In this document: positions 4,988 through 5,242 of the stretch, piece after piece | Position numbering within the stretch: position 1 is the stretch's first letter | Layout: every line of letters begins with the position of its first letter | The notes under the pieces: model-generated | The model's input: the letters and a program-made list of their open reading frames with translations, nothing else | What the model was told of the DNA's origin: nothing | The model's database searches: none | Source of the DNA: JBGPRB01 sp964422155 | GTDB taxonomy: Bacteria; Chloroflexota; Dehalococcoidia; Dehalococcoidales; RBG-16-60-22 | Direction: 5' to 3' | Length of the DNA stretch: 5,242 bases | Assembly: GCA_964422155.1 (NCBI GenBank) | Contig: CAYQZZ010000103.1 | Coordinates: 1-5,242, forward strand | Translations under genes and position numbers: made by a program

Positions 4988-5242
4988 TTACTCAATTCTC
5001 TCCGGATGGCAGTAAACCGTCATGGTGCTGCCCCTCACCAGCCCGGCGATGGTGATGCCCGCTTTCCCGGCGATTTCTATCGCCAGGGTGGTGGGCACCC
5101 CTTTGGTGGCGATTATCGGGATATTTACGTTGCGGCACTTCAGAATCATCTCAGACGGCTGCCTTCCCGTGGAAGCGGCCAGCGTCTGGCGGAAATCGAT
5201 ATCATGGAGCAGGCCGTAGCCGATTACCTTATCCAGGGCATT
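4988..5242 (-). CDS. fdhD: Second FdhD-family protein, C-terminal part (5' end outside window)
   Basis: The minus-strand frame open to the window edge gives 84 residues beginning NALDKVIGYGLL and ending at TAA. It contains STGRQPSEM, IPIIATKGVPTTLAIEIAGKAGITIAGLVRG and a short VYCHPERIE end, all typical of the FdhD C-terminal half (the usual EDIGRHN motif would begin just beyond the edge). By my hand alignment about half of some 70 aligned residues match the downstream fdhD copy, so these are tandem, clearly diverged paralogues. This copy has the usual short C-terminus, while its neighbour has an extra segment. The cysteine loop lies outside the window, so it cannot be said whether this copy keeps the catalytic Cys. 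The gap to the next ATG is 4 nt, indicating co-transcription. Confidence 0.9.
   Translation of the reverse strand, partial: NALDKVIGYGLLHDIDFRQTLAASTGRQPSEMILKCRNVNIPIIATKGVPTTLAIEIAGKAGITIAGLVRGSTMTVYCHPERIE

Noticed and set aside
5022..5219. Plus-strand open frame at the right end
   Set aside because: The opposite strand encodes a clear FdhD C-terminus over the same bases.

Overview
The window looks like chromosomal DNA of an anaerobic bacterium. My best guess is a Chloroflexota (Dehalococcoidia-like) lineage. This rests on the gene set, moderate base composition, and an intergenic repeat with TGTCATTCT ends and GAAGAATCC cores, a type I associate with such genomes. Another anaerobic phylum is possible, and there is no rRNA or marker gene to settle it.

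Plus strand (1-1572): the last 52 codons of an acyl-CoA dehydrogenase overlap by 8 nt the start of a complete tRNA-guanine transglycosylase gene (tgt). After a short AT-rich gap with a good extended -10 promoter comes a small lysine-rich protein of 47 residues with a damaged-looking zinc ribbon.

Minus strand (3869 down to 1581): a tight four-gene operon reads nadA (quinolinate synthase), cutA, a MoeB/ThiF-type adenylating enzyme and a ubiquitin-like sulfur carrier ending in Gly-Gly. Gaps are 4, 19 and 7 nt. The carrier meets the plus-strand zinc-ribbon gene tail to tail with only 8 nt between them.

Intergenic 3870-4128: this holds a composite palindromic repeat of about 160 bp (3927-4086), probably a small non-autonomous mobile or REP-like element. 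Its nadA-side end may supply part of the nadA promoter. The rest, 4087-4128, is AT-rich with no gene seen.

Minus strand (5242 down to 4129): two fdhD-family genes lie in tandem. The downstream copy is complete and the upstream copy is cut by the window edge. The complete copy has no cysteine in the loop where canonical FdhD carries its sulfur-transfer cysteine(s), and it has an extra segment near its C-terminus.

How they may work together: the adenylating enzyme plus carrier would make a protein thiocarboxylate for molybdopterin or, in a CysO-like way, for cysteine. The FdhD proteins would act later, in sulfuration or insertion of the Mo/W cofactor of a formate dehydrogenase-type enzyme. This gives the minus strand a sulfur/molybdenum theme, but the link between the two blocks is inference. 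I found no CRISPR, tRNA, rRNA, phage or defence system. The most unusual items are the cysteine-less tandem FdhD, the degenerate zinc ribbon, the acyl-CoA dehydrogenase lacking the usual catalytic Glu, and the composite repeat.
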